Shown here piece by piece: positions 46,701 through 55,101 of a stretch of DNA of 64,000 nt. The position numbers and the translations under genes are program-made. The notes under the pieces were generated by a model. It was given only the letters and a program-made list of their open reading frames with translations, had not been told where the DNA came from and did not search any database. Numbering within the stretch: the first letter of the stretch is position 1; each line of letters begins with the position of its first letter. This stretch comes from Pseudanabaena minima (GTDB taxonomy: Bacteria; Cyanobacteriota; Cyanobacteriia; Pseudanabaenales; Pseudanabaenaceae), in assembly GCF_051131155.1 (NCBI RefSeq), contig NZ_CP159508.1:744001-808000 (forward strand), in the 5' to 3' direction.

Positions 46701-47945
46701 ATTCCCTCTATAATCAAGGTTCTGTTTCCCTGATACTTCCACAAAACCTCCATCACCAGACAGAGTTCCACCCTTAGCAAGTATAGTTCCTAGAAATCTG
46801 GTAGTACGATCAGACCAAACGATCGCAGTGCCAGCATTACCACTCAAGAGCGCACTCACATCAATCTTGGAATTACGATCTACAAAAGTTCTCAATGCGT
46901 TTGGGGCTTTACCATTACCCTGAAGATCTCCACCAATAAGAACTTTTCCACCACCAAGCGCTCCAGATGCATCAATCTCAGCATTTACTAATCCCACTCT
47001 CTCTCCAAAAATCCCAACTAAGCCTCCTTTGCCAGATGAATCTGAGACATCAATCTTTCCCGATAAAATTGACATACCATTAGTCACCACAACATCAGTA
47101 GGTGACGGAGTTGCAACTAGGGCAAGTGAACCATCAGCCTTGACAATCACGCGATCTGCTTCAGGTACTTTCCCTGTGAGTAGTTCTGCTAATTTGGGTA
47201 ATTCTGTAATTTTGCCATTCCAGTTAGTAGGAATAGCATTATTTGTAACTTGCAATCCTAAAACTACATCAGGCGATCGCAACTCAACTTGGCTATTTCC
47301 TGCTACAGAGGTTAAGGCAATGTTTCCACTAGGAGCCGTCAATGTGCCTGTATTGATGATGCTACCACCAGTGAAAGTAATGCTTTTACCAGTATCTACT
47401 GCTAAATCACCTTGATTGATCAGCCCTGCTGGTTGAGAGACAGCAAACCGAATCGTTTTGGGATCACCACTGGGAAAGCTGAGGGAATTTTTGTCAACAT
47501 TAAAGGTTCCGTTATCAAAGCCTAAACCTGTACCTGTCGTTGCATGAAATGAACCACCAATATCTAAGCGGGCATTTTGTCCAAAGACAATTCCGTTGGG
47601 ATTCATCAGATAGAGATTTGCATTGGGGAAAGCTTGACGGCTTTCAATTGTCCCTAAAACCGCAGAGGGGTTGTCACCTGTAACCCGATTGATGATGTTA
47701 CGAACGTCAGCCCCATTTAATGCAGAATAGCCAGTATTAAAGGTTACACCTGACTGCGGCACATTAAATTCGCTAAAGCTATGATAAAGATTGCCACCGT
47801 TGACCGTACCTGCACCTGTTGGGGCGATCGCATTGCCATTTACTTGAGTCGCTGTACTGCCATCAACCGCAATCTGAGCTTGAGTCGAGTTGGCGATACT
47901 TAAGGATGCGATCGCTGCCAAAATCAGACAAAATCTATTTTTCAT
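43764..47945 (-). CDS. TpsA-type exoprotein carrying a C-terminal CHAT protease domain
   Basis: 1,393 residues. Signal peptide, then TPS secretion domain (GTVNGGNLYHSFSEFNV, VRNIINRVTG, LYLMNPNGIVFGQNARL), a very long beta-helix of ITFTSS-GAI-type repeats (about 450-900), a linker, and a CHAT domain at about 1060-1393 with HLGTHGQF and LSACETAVG, the His-Cys dyad of caspase-like CHAT peptidases, plus GARSILASLWAV and a FW end. A secreted CHAT is unusual compared with cytosolic CHAT/TPR proteins, but fusions of this kind occur in cyanobacteria. Its target is unknown. The next gene is a matching TpsB. Confidence 0.9.
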   Translation of the reverse strand: MKNRFCLILAAIASLSIANSTQAQIAVDGSTATQVNGNAIAPTGAGTVNGGNLYHSFSEFNVPQSGVTFNTGYSALNGADVRNIINRVTGDNPSAVLGTIESRQAFPNANLYLMNPNGIVFGQNARLDIGGSFHATTGTGLGFDNGTFNVDKNSLSFPSGDPKTIRFAVSQPAGLINQGDLAVDTGKSITFTGGSIINTGTLTAPSGNIALTSVAGNSQVELRSPDVVLGLQVTNNAIPTNWNGKITELPKLAELLTGKVPEADRVIVKADGSLALVATPSPTDVVVTNGMSILSGKIDVSDSSGKGGLVGIFGERVGLVNAEIDASGALGGGKVLIGGDLQGNGKAPNALRTFVDRNSKIDVSALLSGNAGTAIVWSDRTTRFLGTILAKGGTLSGDGGFVEVSGKQNLDYRGNVNTLAANGKVGTLLLDPTDINIIAGTGTFFSLSDVDQFSDPNIGANEIDVAFINAAVTNVTLQATNDINFNTPVTIAIFGVGLTAQAGRDINVNSDISTNAGAINFTAGRDIVGFRGLKTVPIVGNSGNVNLTAGRDVRLNSINAVSITNGNGGNVTIQAGANIQTTGTFTEFGNTYSIATNSGGLIGNAGNISLTSTSGAIDVSSGRVHAVATIGNSGNITFQAAGNIRTGFGAFPLAAVGSFIDVGGNGTAGSISFTSSSGAINTSLGDINAGNSNIGNSGNVFLRASNNITTANIFASSGDGVGNGGQITLISQLGTIDTRAGELTVATQTGNAGAINLQALGNITTSNLTSRAFILGNAGQISVTSSSGAINTTIGNIDASSINGNGGNITFVARNSITTTNLNASSDLGSGGNISLDPIGDIIFNSANSSGSIQGGNFFAASTGGNIRVLGFVTSPFTACAGASICTASNSGNSGGSIFLRHGGLNPFVIGNSSINGTAGIVTTGSSTLALSRIIPVGTSIFAQGNISIAPSGDTTFTPPKILVGVNSADIETQALLEIKDVMKREVNRFLKEENLEKAFQAIEKAYVSELGIFLGESLNPPELSISQAQDLLSDVSKRSGSASVLIYPIMLNDRIEILVIPPKELGKPFHRYTNYANEEEIVTALIDYRASLRDTSSLDYLDQAKKLYDWVMRPIDAQLQELKIETVVFVMDSGLRVIPPAALHDGKQFLVERYASANIPSLRVTRLEERDRQNTRVLAMGLTEAREGLSALPAVEVEIRTIGTQVLAGTTFLDRDFTVANLQAQRGKEKYGILHLGTHGQFLEDRAKDSYIQFWDGKLRSYQIPSLRFDQPVIDMLTLSACETAVGNNLGISGLAVESGARSILASLWAVSDVGTAPLMISFYKSFPNALSKATALRQAQLDLLKGKVKIENSQIIGVDGFAAISLPKGTENVDIRHPFFWSSFILVGNWL

Positions 47946-48167
47946 TTAACTCATACCAGATTGAAGCTAGTTTTAACTACTGTTAGAAAATTGAAGTGTG
48001 AACTATCGGCAACTCTCGAAATTAAAAATTATTGAGAAATTCTTTAACCAAAAACTATTGGAGTTAACTCTATCTTTATCTATGCAGATCATCTAACCCC
48101 AAATAGAATATTTGTGCAGCAATCTTAATTGAAATTTATATAACTGTCGCCAAGTGTATCAAGACAT

Positions 48168-48220
48168 AAAACCCAAAAGAGAGTTGGGGCGCTTTGCGCC
48201 CCAACTCTCTTTTGGGTTTT
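48168..48220. repeat. triloop hairpin, loop TTT, perfect 25-bp arms
   Basis: Perfect arms around GCGC-TTT-GCGC. The outer arm AAAACCCAAAAGAGA is shared with 11833-11884. Confidence 0.88.
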
Positions 48221-48373
48221 GATTTTGTTCTAACATGACTAGCGACAGCTATAAATAAATTATTGGAGGCATTTTGAAAGTTAAGTTACCACAGACTATC
48301 TTAGCCGTAAAGAATTTTTAATCAGCAAATTTTACTATTTGTTAAACAAAATCTAAAAATTTTGTATTTCTTC

Positions 48374-48420
48374 AAAAGGAAAAGATAGGCTGCGCGAAGC
48401 AAAGCCTATCTTTTCCTTTT
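48374..48420. repeat. hairpin with central GC-GAA-GC
   Basis: 18-bp perfect outer arms (48374-48391/48403-48420) and a central GCGCGAAGCAA in which GC-GAA-GC can pair. Confidence 0.7.
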
Positions 48421-48442
48421 TGTATTGTTAAAACTCTTACAA

Positions 48443-48637
48443 GATTTGTTTTTAATTTACAGAAGTGTCGTCACACTTTCAACAATTCTCATTATGAAAA
48501 CGATTTTGGTGTTTCCAGCACCAAAGGCGCTGGAAACACCAAAATCGTTTTTTTTTGAAAGCCCACCAACGGCGGGCTTTCAAAAAAAACGATTTTTATA
48601 ATGAGAATTACTATCACACTTTTGTGAATTGGTATTA
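48443..48637. repeat. three-level nested palindrome composite
   Basis: Outer halves (48443-48468 and 48613-48637) match the simple element at 13689-13741. Middle arms AATTCTCATTAT (48484-48495 with 48598-48609) match 28162-28208. Inside are two separate triloop hairpins: 48498-48550 (25-bp arms, loop AAA) and one centred on 48568-48570 (loop AAC). Both have one A-C mismatch near the loop. Confidence 0.8.
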
Positions 48638-48713
48638 ATAAGAGTAGGTACTATAAAATAGGGGATGATCAAACCATGGTCATCACTTATTTTTTAGAAT
48701 TCAACATTTAAAC

Positions 48714-49796
48714 ATGGGTAGTACATTCGGGCATTTGTTTCGCGTCACAACTTTTGGGGAATCTCATGGCGGGGGCGTGGGCGCGATCGTCGATGGATGT
48801 CCACCACAACTTGAGCTTAGTGAAGCTGATATTCAAATTGACCTCGATCGCCGTAAACCAGGGCAAAGCAAAATCGTTACGCCTCGCCGTGAAGACGATC
48901 GCGCTCAGATCTTGTCAGGAGTATTTGAAGGTAAAACTCTTGGCACACCAATCATGATTTTGGTGCAGAACAAAGATGCTCGCAGTCAAGACTATTCGGA
49001 AATGGCTGAAAAATTCCGTCCCTCCCATGCTGATGCTACCTATCAAGCAAAATATGGCATTCGTAATTGGCAAGGCGGCGGCAGATCGTCCGCAAGGGAA
49101 ACGATTGGGCGGGTTGCCGCAGGTGCGATCGCCAAAAAAATCCTCAAACAAGCCGCGGGTGTAGAAATCATCGCCTATGTTAAGCAGGTTAAGGACATGA
49201 TTGCGCCTGATATTGATCCAAATACGGTGACGATGGAACAGGTAGAAAGTAATATTTTGCGCTGCCCCGATCCAGTCATGGCGGAAAAAATGATCGACTT
49301 CATCGACAAAATCCGTCGTGATGGTAATTCTGTCGGCGGTATTGTCGAATGTGTAGCCCGAAATGTACCTGTCGGTTTGGGAGATCCTGTATTTGACAAA
49401 TTGGAAGCGGATCTTGCTAAAGCAGTGATGTCTTTGCCAGCCAGTAAGGGTTTTGAGATTGGTTCAGGATTTGATGGAGTTCACTTAACTGGTCGTGAGC
49501 ATAACGATGAGTTCTATATGGATGGCGATCGCCTTCGCACTCGTACTAATAATTCTGGCGGTATTCAAGGTGGTATTTCCAATGGCGAAAATATCATTTT
49601 GCGGGTTGCATTCAAGCCGACAGCGACAATTTTGTTAGAACAGAAAACTGTATCCGTTGCAGGTGAAGAAACCACGCTCACAGGTCGCGGTCGTCATGAT
49701 CCATGTGTATTGCCTCGCGCAGTGCCAATGGTGGAAGCGATGGTGGCTCTAGTATTGTGCGATCGCTATCTCACTCAAAAAACAGTTTCTCTATAA
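48714..49796 (+). CDS. aroC: chorismate synthase
   Basis: 360 residues, the usual length. Signature sequences GESHGGGVGAIVDGCPP, GRSSARETIGRVAAGAIA and RTNNSGGIQGGISNGE are intact, including the FMN-binding SAR and active-site His region. It converts 5-enolpyruvylshikimate 3-phosphate to chorismate, the last shared step of aromatic synthesis. ATG 48714. It is followed by a convergent gene, with HIP1-like words between them. Confidence 0.97.
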   Translation: MGSTFGHLFRVTTFGESHGGGVGAIVDGCPPQLELSEADIQIDLDRRKPGQSKIVTPRREDDRAQILSGVFEGKTLGTPIMILVQNKDARSQDYSEMAEKFRPSHADATYQAKYGIRNWQGGGRSSARETIGRVAAGAIAKKILKQAAGVEIIAYVKQVKDMIAPDIDPNTVTMEQVESNILRCPDPVMAEKMIDFIDKIRRDGNSVGGIVECVARNVPVGLGDPVFDKLEADLAKAVMSLPASKGFEIGSGFDGVHLTGREHNDEFYMDGDRLRTRTNNSGGIQGGISNGENIILRVAFKPTATILLEQKTVSVAGEETTLTGRGRHDPCVLPRAVPMVEAMVALVLCDRYLTQKTVSL

Positions 49797-49856
49797 AACT
49801 ACTATTCTCATCACGAATTGCGATCGTATATTTTTTGTAAATTGCGATCGCTTGAC

Positions 49857-50492
49857 TTATCTAGAGCGAAAGCGCTGAATACGTTTTTGGATATCGGAAG
49901 TAATCTCTTGGATTTCGGTGATATCACTAGGAAGTAAATGTTTTTGCAATAACTTCCAAATTGGTTCTAATTCTGTAGGATATTTGAGAAGTAGCAAAAG
50001 AATGTCATTTTCGTAAATGCTGGCGCGATCGAATTTATTTTGTCGGTAAAGAGAAGGCAATGCATAAAGTTTGAGAATTAGCAGACCTTCAACAGTGACA
50101 CAGCGCACAGTTAAATTGCTAAATTGCCTTGAGGTTGTGCAGTTCTTGGCGATGTATTTGAAGAGTGTATTTTGAGTCAGTAAAATGTCTACTTGAAGCT
50201 TATCAAAAGTTGCTCTGACAAAGTTTTGATTTTGATCAGCAATTGTTAACTCAGGCAGTGAGGTGAGATCTTTTTGGGAAAGTATCAGATCAATATCCTG
50301 TGTGTTGCGACCATCAACATAACTCAGTAGTGCAACACCACCAACGAGTAAATAATTAATATCCCGTTGTTGTAAAAGTGCAAATAAGCGATCAATATTC
50401 TCTGATAAACAGCCTATTCCTGACTGATCACTACCCCAATTCTTCATGTCAAATATAATTCCATTTTTGACGATTTCACTAATAGCCGTCAT
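49857..50492 (-). CDS. nucleotidyltransferase-fold protein (MNT/AbiEii-like)
   Basis: 211 residues. Core GGVALLSYVDGRNTQDIDLIL (residues 51-71) has the GG and Asp66-x-Asp68 of the polymerase-beta-type nucleotidyltransferase fold, with a third Asp102 in LQVDILL. Followed by a helical C-terminal part. It is downstream of a HEPN-like gene by 80 bases on the same strand. In known pairs the nucleotidyltransferase (MntA) modifies and silences the HEPN RNase. Alternatively it could be an AbiEii-like toxin. ATG 50492 is used; Met at residue 16 is a possible shorter start. Confidence 0.75.
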   Translation of the reverse strand: MTAISEIVKNGIIFDMKNWGSDQSGIGCLSENIDRLFALLQQRDINYLLVGGVALLSYVDGRNTQDIDLILSQKDLTSLPELTIADQNQNFVRATFDKLQVDILLTQNTLFKYIAKNCTTSRQFSNLTVRCVTVEGLLILKLYALPSLYRQNKFDRASIYENDILLLLLKYPTELEPIWKLLQKHLLPSDITEIQEITSDIQKRIQRFRSR

Positions 50493-50572
50493 TATTTATA
50501 CCAAAGATTAATTTTTCAAATGACTTTCTTTTAGATAAATTATTGCAAAAACAAAACTTTTTATTAGCTAAC

Positions 50573-51409
50573 TTATTCAGCATTCTTAATGGTTTTAGGA
50601 AGACTGACAATTAACTGTTTGTTTCGTATTTTAGATATAAACTCATCAGCGTTAGAACAACCAAATGAAGTAATAATCTTATGCCATTCTAATAATTCTT
50701 GGAGGTTATCAGGGATGATCTGAAAAGATTGAGAATACTGTTGAAGAAGACTTTTAAAGGGAGAATCACGCATATTATTGATAAAGGTTGTAATGACAGT
50801 GGAAGCAACTTGACATGACCATTTAGCAACTGATTGAGTAGCAACTGCATAAATAAATGGAAGAGAAATAGAGTTTATTTCTTGGTCAGATAAAATAGCT
50901 CCATATTTTTCCATAAGCCCTTCATCATCACGATTAATAGGTATCTTGTGATCAGCAATAATTACACGATGACTTTTCAATGAAGACAGAATTGTTTGAT
51001 GTTCTTCTATCAATCCATCTGTAATTTTATCTCCAGCCAATAAATGAACAAGTCGATTACGAACTCTTACAAGAAGGTTAAAACTCTGAAATGGTAGTCT
51101 TCCGTTATCAAAGGGGGTATCTGAAGTAGAGCAGCTCGCTTGAAGTAATCTTATTTCAATACTTTCCCTAGCCTGTAAAAGCGGCTCAATTACAGAAAAA
51201 AGAGATTGCGCCTCAAGATCATCTCTATCTTTTGCTAATTCAATGAGTTCATTTAGAAATGCTTCTACTGTCATGACAGAGAATGTAATAGCGATGATTG
51301 CATCATTTTGCCCACCATCTGCAAAGTTAGGCTTTTGATATCTAGATCTCTGATAGGCAGATTGAGCTATTTCAAAAAGCTTTTCGGCACTTAAGATTAG
51401 GTTGTCCAT
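50573..51409 (-). CDS. HEPN-like protein paired with the nucleotidyltransferase
   Basis: 278 residues, helical, no membrane segment. RVRNRLVH (residues 115-122) fits the HEPN RNase motif R-x4-6-H (Arg117, His122), preceded by a helix with TVEAFLNELIELAK, as HEPN domains show. It is longer than the roughly 140-residue HEPN toxins of classic HEPN-MNT pairs, with a C-terminal extension of about 150 residues. No HIP1 octamer in the gene. The HEPN assignment is motif-based and moderately certain. Confidence 0.6.
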   Translation of the reverse strand: MDNLILSAEKLFEIAQSAYQRSRYQKPNFADGGQNDAIIAITFSVMTVEAFLNELIELAKDRDDLEAQSLFSVIEPLLQARESIEIRLLQASCSTSDTPFDNGRLPFQSFNLLVRVRNRLVHLLAGDKITDGLIEEHQTILSSLKSHRVIIADHKIPINRDDEGLMEKYGAILSDQEINSISLPFIYAVATQSVAKWSCQVASTVITTFINNMRDSPFKSLLQQYSQSFQIIPDNLQELLEWHKIITSFGCSNADEFISKIRNKQLIVSLPKTIKNAE

Positions 51410-51446
51410 GATTTCTAATTTTATGTCATATTTCTATTACGATATC

Positions 51447-53885
51447 TTACCCGACATTTACAAATAATGCCGCAAGCTTTGCGATTGCAATGCCATACCA
51501 CTTTTGCATTCTGAGAAGTTCTCCATCAAGCGGTAATGTCGGTGGGAAATCGCAGATATAACCTAGTTCGCGTAAAGCCGAAACGATCGCACTTGGCGAA
51601 ATCCACCATTGCTGTGAGATATCTAACAGATTTAATTTTTCTGTATTCTCTAAATCAAGAGATTGAACTTGGGCGCGAAATTGCTCAATGGAAGGGACTG
51701 AAAGAATGTGCGAACCAAGATAGATATAGTCGGGTCTAGCGGTGGCGATAAGCCATTGGAGATGAGTGAATGATGGCGGTAAAGTCCATAACACAACTGC
51801 TTGATAAGAACGATCTCGTATGGGGCGATCGCAATCGACATCACCTTGAAACTTATCGGCTGGGCGATCGCATCCGTATAGTAATAATGGACGCGGCAAT
51901 GGTCTTGGAGCTTCGCTGAGTTTTTGCCATTTGGGCAGTTTGGTAATTACGGGCGCAGATTTATACTGCAATTGCAAATGCTTGGGCGAATTTTGAGAAC
52001 TTTCCATAGCCGTACCTGTTGCCTCGCGAATGCCAACTACTTCTAATTCTACTGAAGTTGTATCTTGCCACTGATTAGCGCGTAACTTGTAAGCAATATC
52101 CACATAATCAGGCACAGGACAATATTCTCCCCATCGCCATGCGATCGCCTTAATCTTGCCGTTACCTGTATCAAGTTCTAGAGAAAGATGTTTGACTTTA
52201 TCTCTACCGCGAGTTTGCTGGGAAAGTACGCGCACATTCTGACTATAAAACACAGGATCGGGATTACCAAGTCCACAAGGTTGCAGGCGATCGCAGATTT
52301 GTAACATCGTCATCGAGATCTCGCTGAGATCTGCTAGTACATCAATATTGATTAACGGCATGATGTGACTAGGGAGAATATTTTCGCGATCGGCAAATTC
52401 TCTCAATCCATTTCGCAGCTTTTCCATATTCTCCGCAGGCAGTGTAAAGCCTCCCGCCGCCTTATGTCCACCGCCTTTGTTGCGAATATTGGCGATATAT
52501 TCGAGGGAATGGAAGACGTGAAATTCAGGAATTCCCCGCACTGAGAAGCGCACAGTTGCACCTTGATGATTTGAGTCTGTTTCAGAATCTTCGCCATGAG
52601 CATCTTCATAACTCCCAATAAAGACAGGTGCGCCGTAACGTTCGACTAGGCGCGAGGCAACAATGCCAATTACGCCATGATGCCAACCATTTACCTTGGA
52701 GACTTCTTTTTCATTATTTAGAGAAGATTTCTTTTTTTTGCTTTTAACGGGAGCGATTGCATTCTGAACTTCGCGATCAACGATTACTAGAACTCTTTCT
52801 TGCTTAATATCAAAACCTTCTAACTTTTTTTTAGTCATATAAGCGATCGCTTCTTCTTCAATCTCTTTACAAAGATCTTGGCGCTTGCGATTAGTTGCCT
52901 CGCATTCTTGTGCTAAAGCGATCGCTTCACCCATTTCCTCGCAAGTTAATAGATCGATAATTACTTGGGGATTGCCAATCCGCCCGATCGCGTTAATGCG
53001 AGGACCAAGCCCAAATCCGATCGCTTCAGGTTTCAATCCTGTTTGTTTATCTTTGGCAATTCCTGTTTCGTTAATCAGCGCGATAATGCCAATTACTTTA
53101 GATTGAGATAATAATCGCAAACCTTTTTTGACTAATCGGCGATTAATTCCTGTGAGTGAAGCAAGATCAGCGATCGTACCAAGGGTAAATAATTCTAATA
53201 AGGGATTTTCTAATTCGGCACGTTTGCCAAAGCGATCGCTTAATTCCAACGCTAAGACATAGGCAACACCGACACCTGCGATCGCTGCGTAGGGTGAATT
53301 AGGATCGACGCGATATTTCGGATTGAGGATTGCAGTTGCTGGTGGAATTTTGCTAACGTCTTCGGGGACTTCGTGATGATCGGTGACAATTACAGAAATA
53401 TTTAAGGATTCTGCAAGAGCGATCGCCTCATATGCGGCGATGCCATTGTCCACGGTAATGATTAATTTCACATCGCGATCGTGGCAATCCTGCACAATCC
53501 GTGCGTTAATTCCATAGCCCTCCGTCATCCGACTCGGAATTTCGTATTCCACATTGCCACCTAATAATCGCAAGGTGCGAATTAATAGAGCTGTGCTAGT
53601 CATGCCATCAACATCATAGTCACCGCAGATCGTAATGCGATCGCCATTTTTAATGGCAAGCTCAATGCGATCAATACTCGCGATTAAATCAGGAAATTCT
53701 TGTTTGGGATCAGGCAGATCTTCCAGTTCGGGATCGAGAAAAATCTTTGCAGCTTCAGGTGTATCAATACCGCGATTTAGCAAAACCTGAGCAATTATGG
53801 GCGAAAGTCCCGTAGAATTAGCGATTGTTTCTGACAAATCTGGTTGTGGAGAGAAAATCTGCCATCGCTGTTGAGGTAAAAGCAT
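51447..53885 (-). CDS. recJ: single-stranded-DNA-specific exonuclease
   Basis: 812 residues. DHH family motifs are present: GDYDVDGMTSTALL, VTVDNGIAAYEA, VTDHHEVPE, the GVGVAYVLALEL helix, GHKAAGGFTL of the DHHA1 domain and a C-terminal OB region. A long cyanobacterial-type C-terminal extension follows the OB fold. RecJ digests 5' single-stranded DNA in recombination and mismatch repair. A short lysine-rich patch (KSKKKKSSL) interrupts the domain. It is divergent from sasA, 41 or more bases apart. Confidence 0.95.
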   Translation of the reverse strand: MLLPQQRWQIFSPQPDLSETIANSTGLSPIIAQVLLNRGIDTPEAAKIFLDPELEDLPDPKQEFPDLIASIDRIELAIKNGDRITICGDYDVDGMTSTALLIRTLRLLGGNVEYEIPSRMTEGYGINARIVQDCHDRDVKLIITVDNGIAAYEAIALAESLNISVIVTDHHEVPEDVSKIPPATAILNPKYRVDPNSPYAAIAGVGVAYVLALELSDRFGKRAELENPLLELFTLGTIADLASLTGINRRLVKKGLRLLSQSKVIGIIALINETGIAKDKQTGLKPEAIGFGLGPRINAIGRIGNPQVIIDLLTCEEMGEAIALAQECEATNRKRQDLCKEIEEEAIAYMTKKKLEGFDIKQERVLVIVDREVQNAIAPVKSKKKKSSLNNEKEVSKVNGWHHGVIGIVASRLVERYGAPVFIGSYEDAHGEDSETDSNHQGATVRFSVRGIPEFHVFHSLEYIANIRNKGGGHKAAGGFTLPAENMEKLRNGLREFADRENILPSHIMPLINIDVLADLSEISMTMLQICDRLQPCGLGNPDPVFYSQNVRVLSQQTRGRDKVKHLSLELDTGNGKIKAIAWRWGEYCPVPDYVDIAYKLRANQWQDTTSVELEVVGIREATGTAMESSQNSPKHLQLQYKSAPVITKLPKWQKLSEAPRPLPRPLLLYGCDRPADKFQGDVDCDRPIRDRSYQAVVLWTLPPSFTHLQWLIATARPDYIYLGSHILSVPSIEQFRAQVQSLDLENTEKLNLLDISQQWWISPSAIVSALRELGYICDFPPTLPLDGELLRMQKWYGIAIAKLAALFVNVG

Positions 53886-53944
53886 GAGAACAATAATATA
53901 ATTATTAAGAATGTCTTAAAAATCCGTTGCGAGTCCGAAAACCA

Positions 53945-55057
53945 ATGAGGACTATTCCAACATTACCTGAATCAACACTACAACTTTTACTATTTATTGA
54001 CGATCGCCCTAAAGCAAAGGATTTAGTCAAGGAAGTAGAGGAATTTTTGCAACGAGAAAGTGATTGCCGTTCTGAACTGCAAATAATTAATGTTGCTAGT
54101 CAACCACAACTTGCCGAACTCTTTAAAGTCGTCATGTCTCCAGCTTTGCTCAAATTATCACCTTTACCACGTCAAACGATTGCAGGTAAAAACATAATCA
54201 AGCAATTGGAAACTAGTTGGGATACTTGGAAGCAACAGGTACTAGATCAAACAACTAATCATCCACCCGAACTTGCTCAAAATATTGACTACATGAACGA
54301 GGTGGCACGTCTTGCCGATGACGTATTTCGATTGTCACAGGAAAAAGCTGAAATCGAAGAGCAAATTCGCTTCAAGGATCGTGTGCTAGGAATGCTTGCC
54401 CATGATTTGCGGAATCCCTTAACCGCGATCTTATTGGCGATCGATACCATTGAAAAGAGTGGCGACAAAATCGAGCCGCAGATGGTTTCTCGCCTACTCA
54501 AACATGCTCGAAATAAAGCACGCGATGCCGACAGCATGATCACCGACATTCTCGAAGCAGGACGGGGGGCTAACGCCCAATTTCGCACCCAACGCCAAAA
54601 GATCCAACTCGATCAACTTTGTCATAGCGTTGTTAGCGATTTCTATTTTCACAAATGTCTGGAGGGGAAAATGCAAAAGCTGATTAAGGATATTCCCACA
54701 GACTTACCGCCTGTCTACGTCGATCAAGAAAAGATCCGTCAAGTTTTAATCAACCTGTTGGGTAATGCCACAAAATACACTCCCGAAGGCGGCAAAATAG
54801 AGCTAACGGTGATGCACCGTACAGCCCAAAAAATTGAAGTTAGTATTACCGATAACGGTCCAGGGATTCCCGCAGAAATGCGCGATCGCGTATTTGAGGA
54901 GCGCTATCGTCTAGAGCGTGATGATGAAGCTGATGGCTATGGAATTGGTTTATCCCTATGTCGCCGCATTATTACCGCTCATTATGGTCGGATCTGGGTC
55001 GATGACGCGATCGGCAAAAAAGGCAGTTGCTTCCGATTTACGCTACCAGTTTACTAA
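53945..55057 (+). CDS. sasA: circadian output histidine kinase with KaiB-like sensor
   Basis: 370 residues from ATG 53945 (TTG 53927 adds six). Residues 10-95 are the KaiB-like thioredoxin-fold domain (LQLLLFIDDRPKAKDLVKEV, SPALLKLSPLPRQTIAG). A coiled linker, then HisKA with phosphoacceptor His in MLAHDLRNPL, N box INLLGNATKY, G1 DNGPG and G2 GIGLSL. SasA binds KaiC and phosphorylates RpaA. No kai genes are in this window. The hairpin 55072-55100 ends the transcript. Confidence 0.93.
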   Translation: MRTIPTLPESTLQLLLFIDDRPKAKDLVKEVEEFLQRESDCRSELQIINVASQPQLAELFKVVMSPALLKLSPLPRQTIAGKNIIKQLETSWDTWKQQVLDQTTNHPPELAQNIDYMNEVARLADDVFRLSQEKAEIEEQIRFKDRVLGMLAHDLRNPLTAILLAIDTIEKSGDKIEPQMVSRLLKHARNKARDADSMITDILEAGRGANAQFRTQRQKIQLDQLCHSVVSDFYFHKCLEGKMQKLIKDIPTDLPPVYVDQEKIRQVLINLLGNATKYTPEGGKIELTVMHRTAQKIEVSITDNGPGIPAEMRDRVFEERYRLERDDEADGYGIGLSLCRRIITAHYGRIWVDDAIGKKGSCFRFTLPVY

Positions 55058-55071
55058 GCTTTTTAATTACG

Positions 55072-55100
55072 AAAAAGGCGGCGCATTGCGCCGCCTTTTT
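55072..55100. terminator. bidirectional terminator, triloop hairpin with loop ATT
   Basis: Perfect 13-bp arms around GCGC-ATT-GCGC with A and T runs outside, between the convergent sasA and NnrU/Z-ISO-like genes. Confidence 0.85.
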
Positions 55101-55101
55101 A

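Larger units (their letters stand above)
47946..48713. other. 768-base spacer rich in palindromes
   Basis: Between the TpsA-CHAT gene (leftward) and aroC (rightward). Holds hairpins 48168-48220, 48374-48420 and the nested composite 48443-48637; the rest is AT-rich. No gene seen. Promoters for both neighbours must lie here. Confidence 0.55.
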
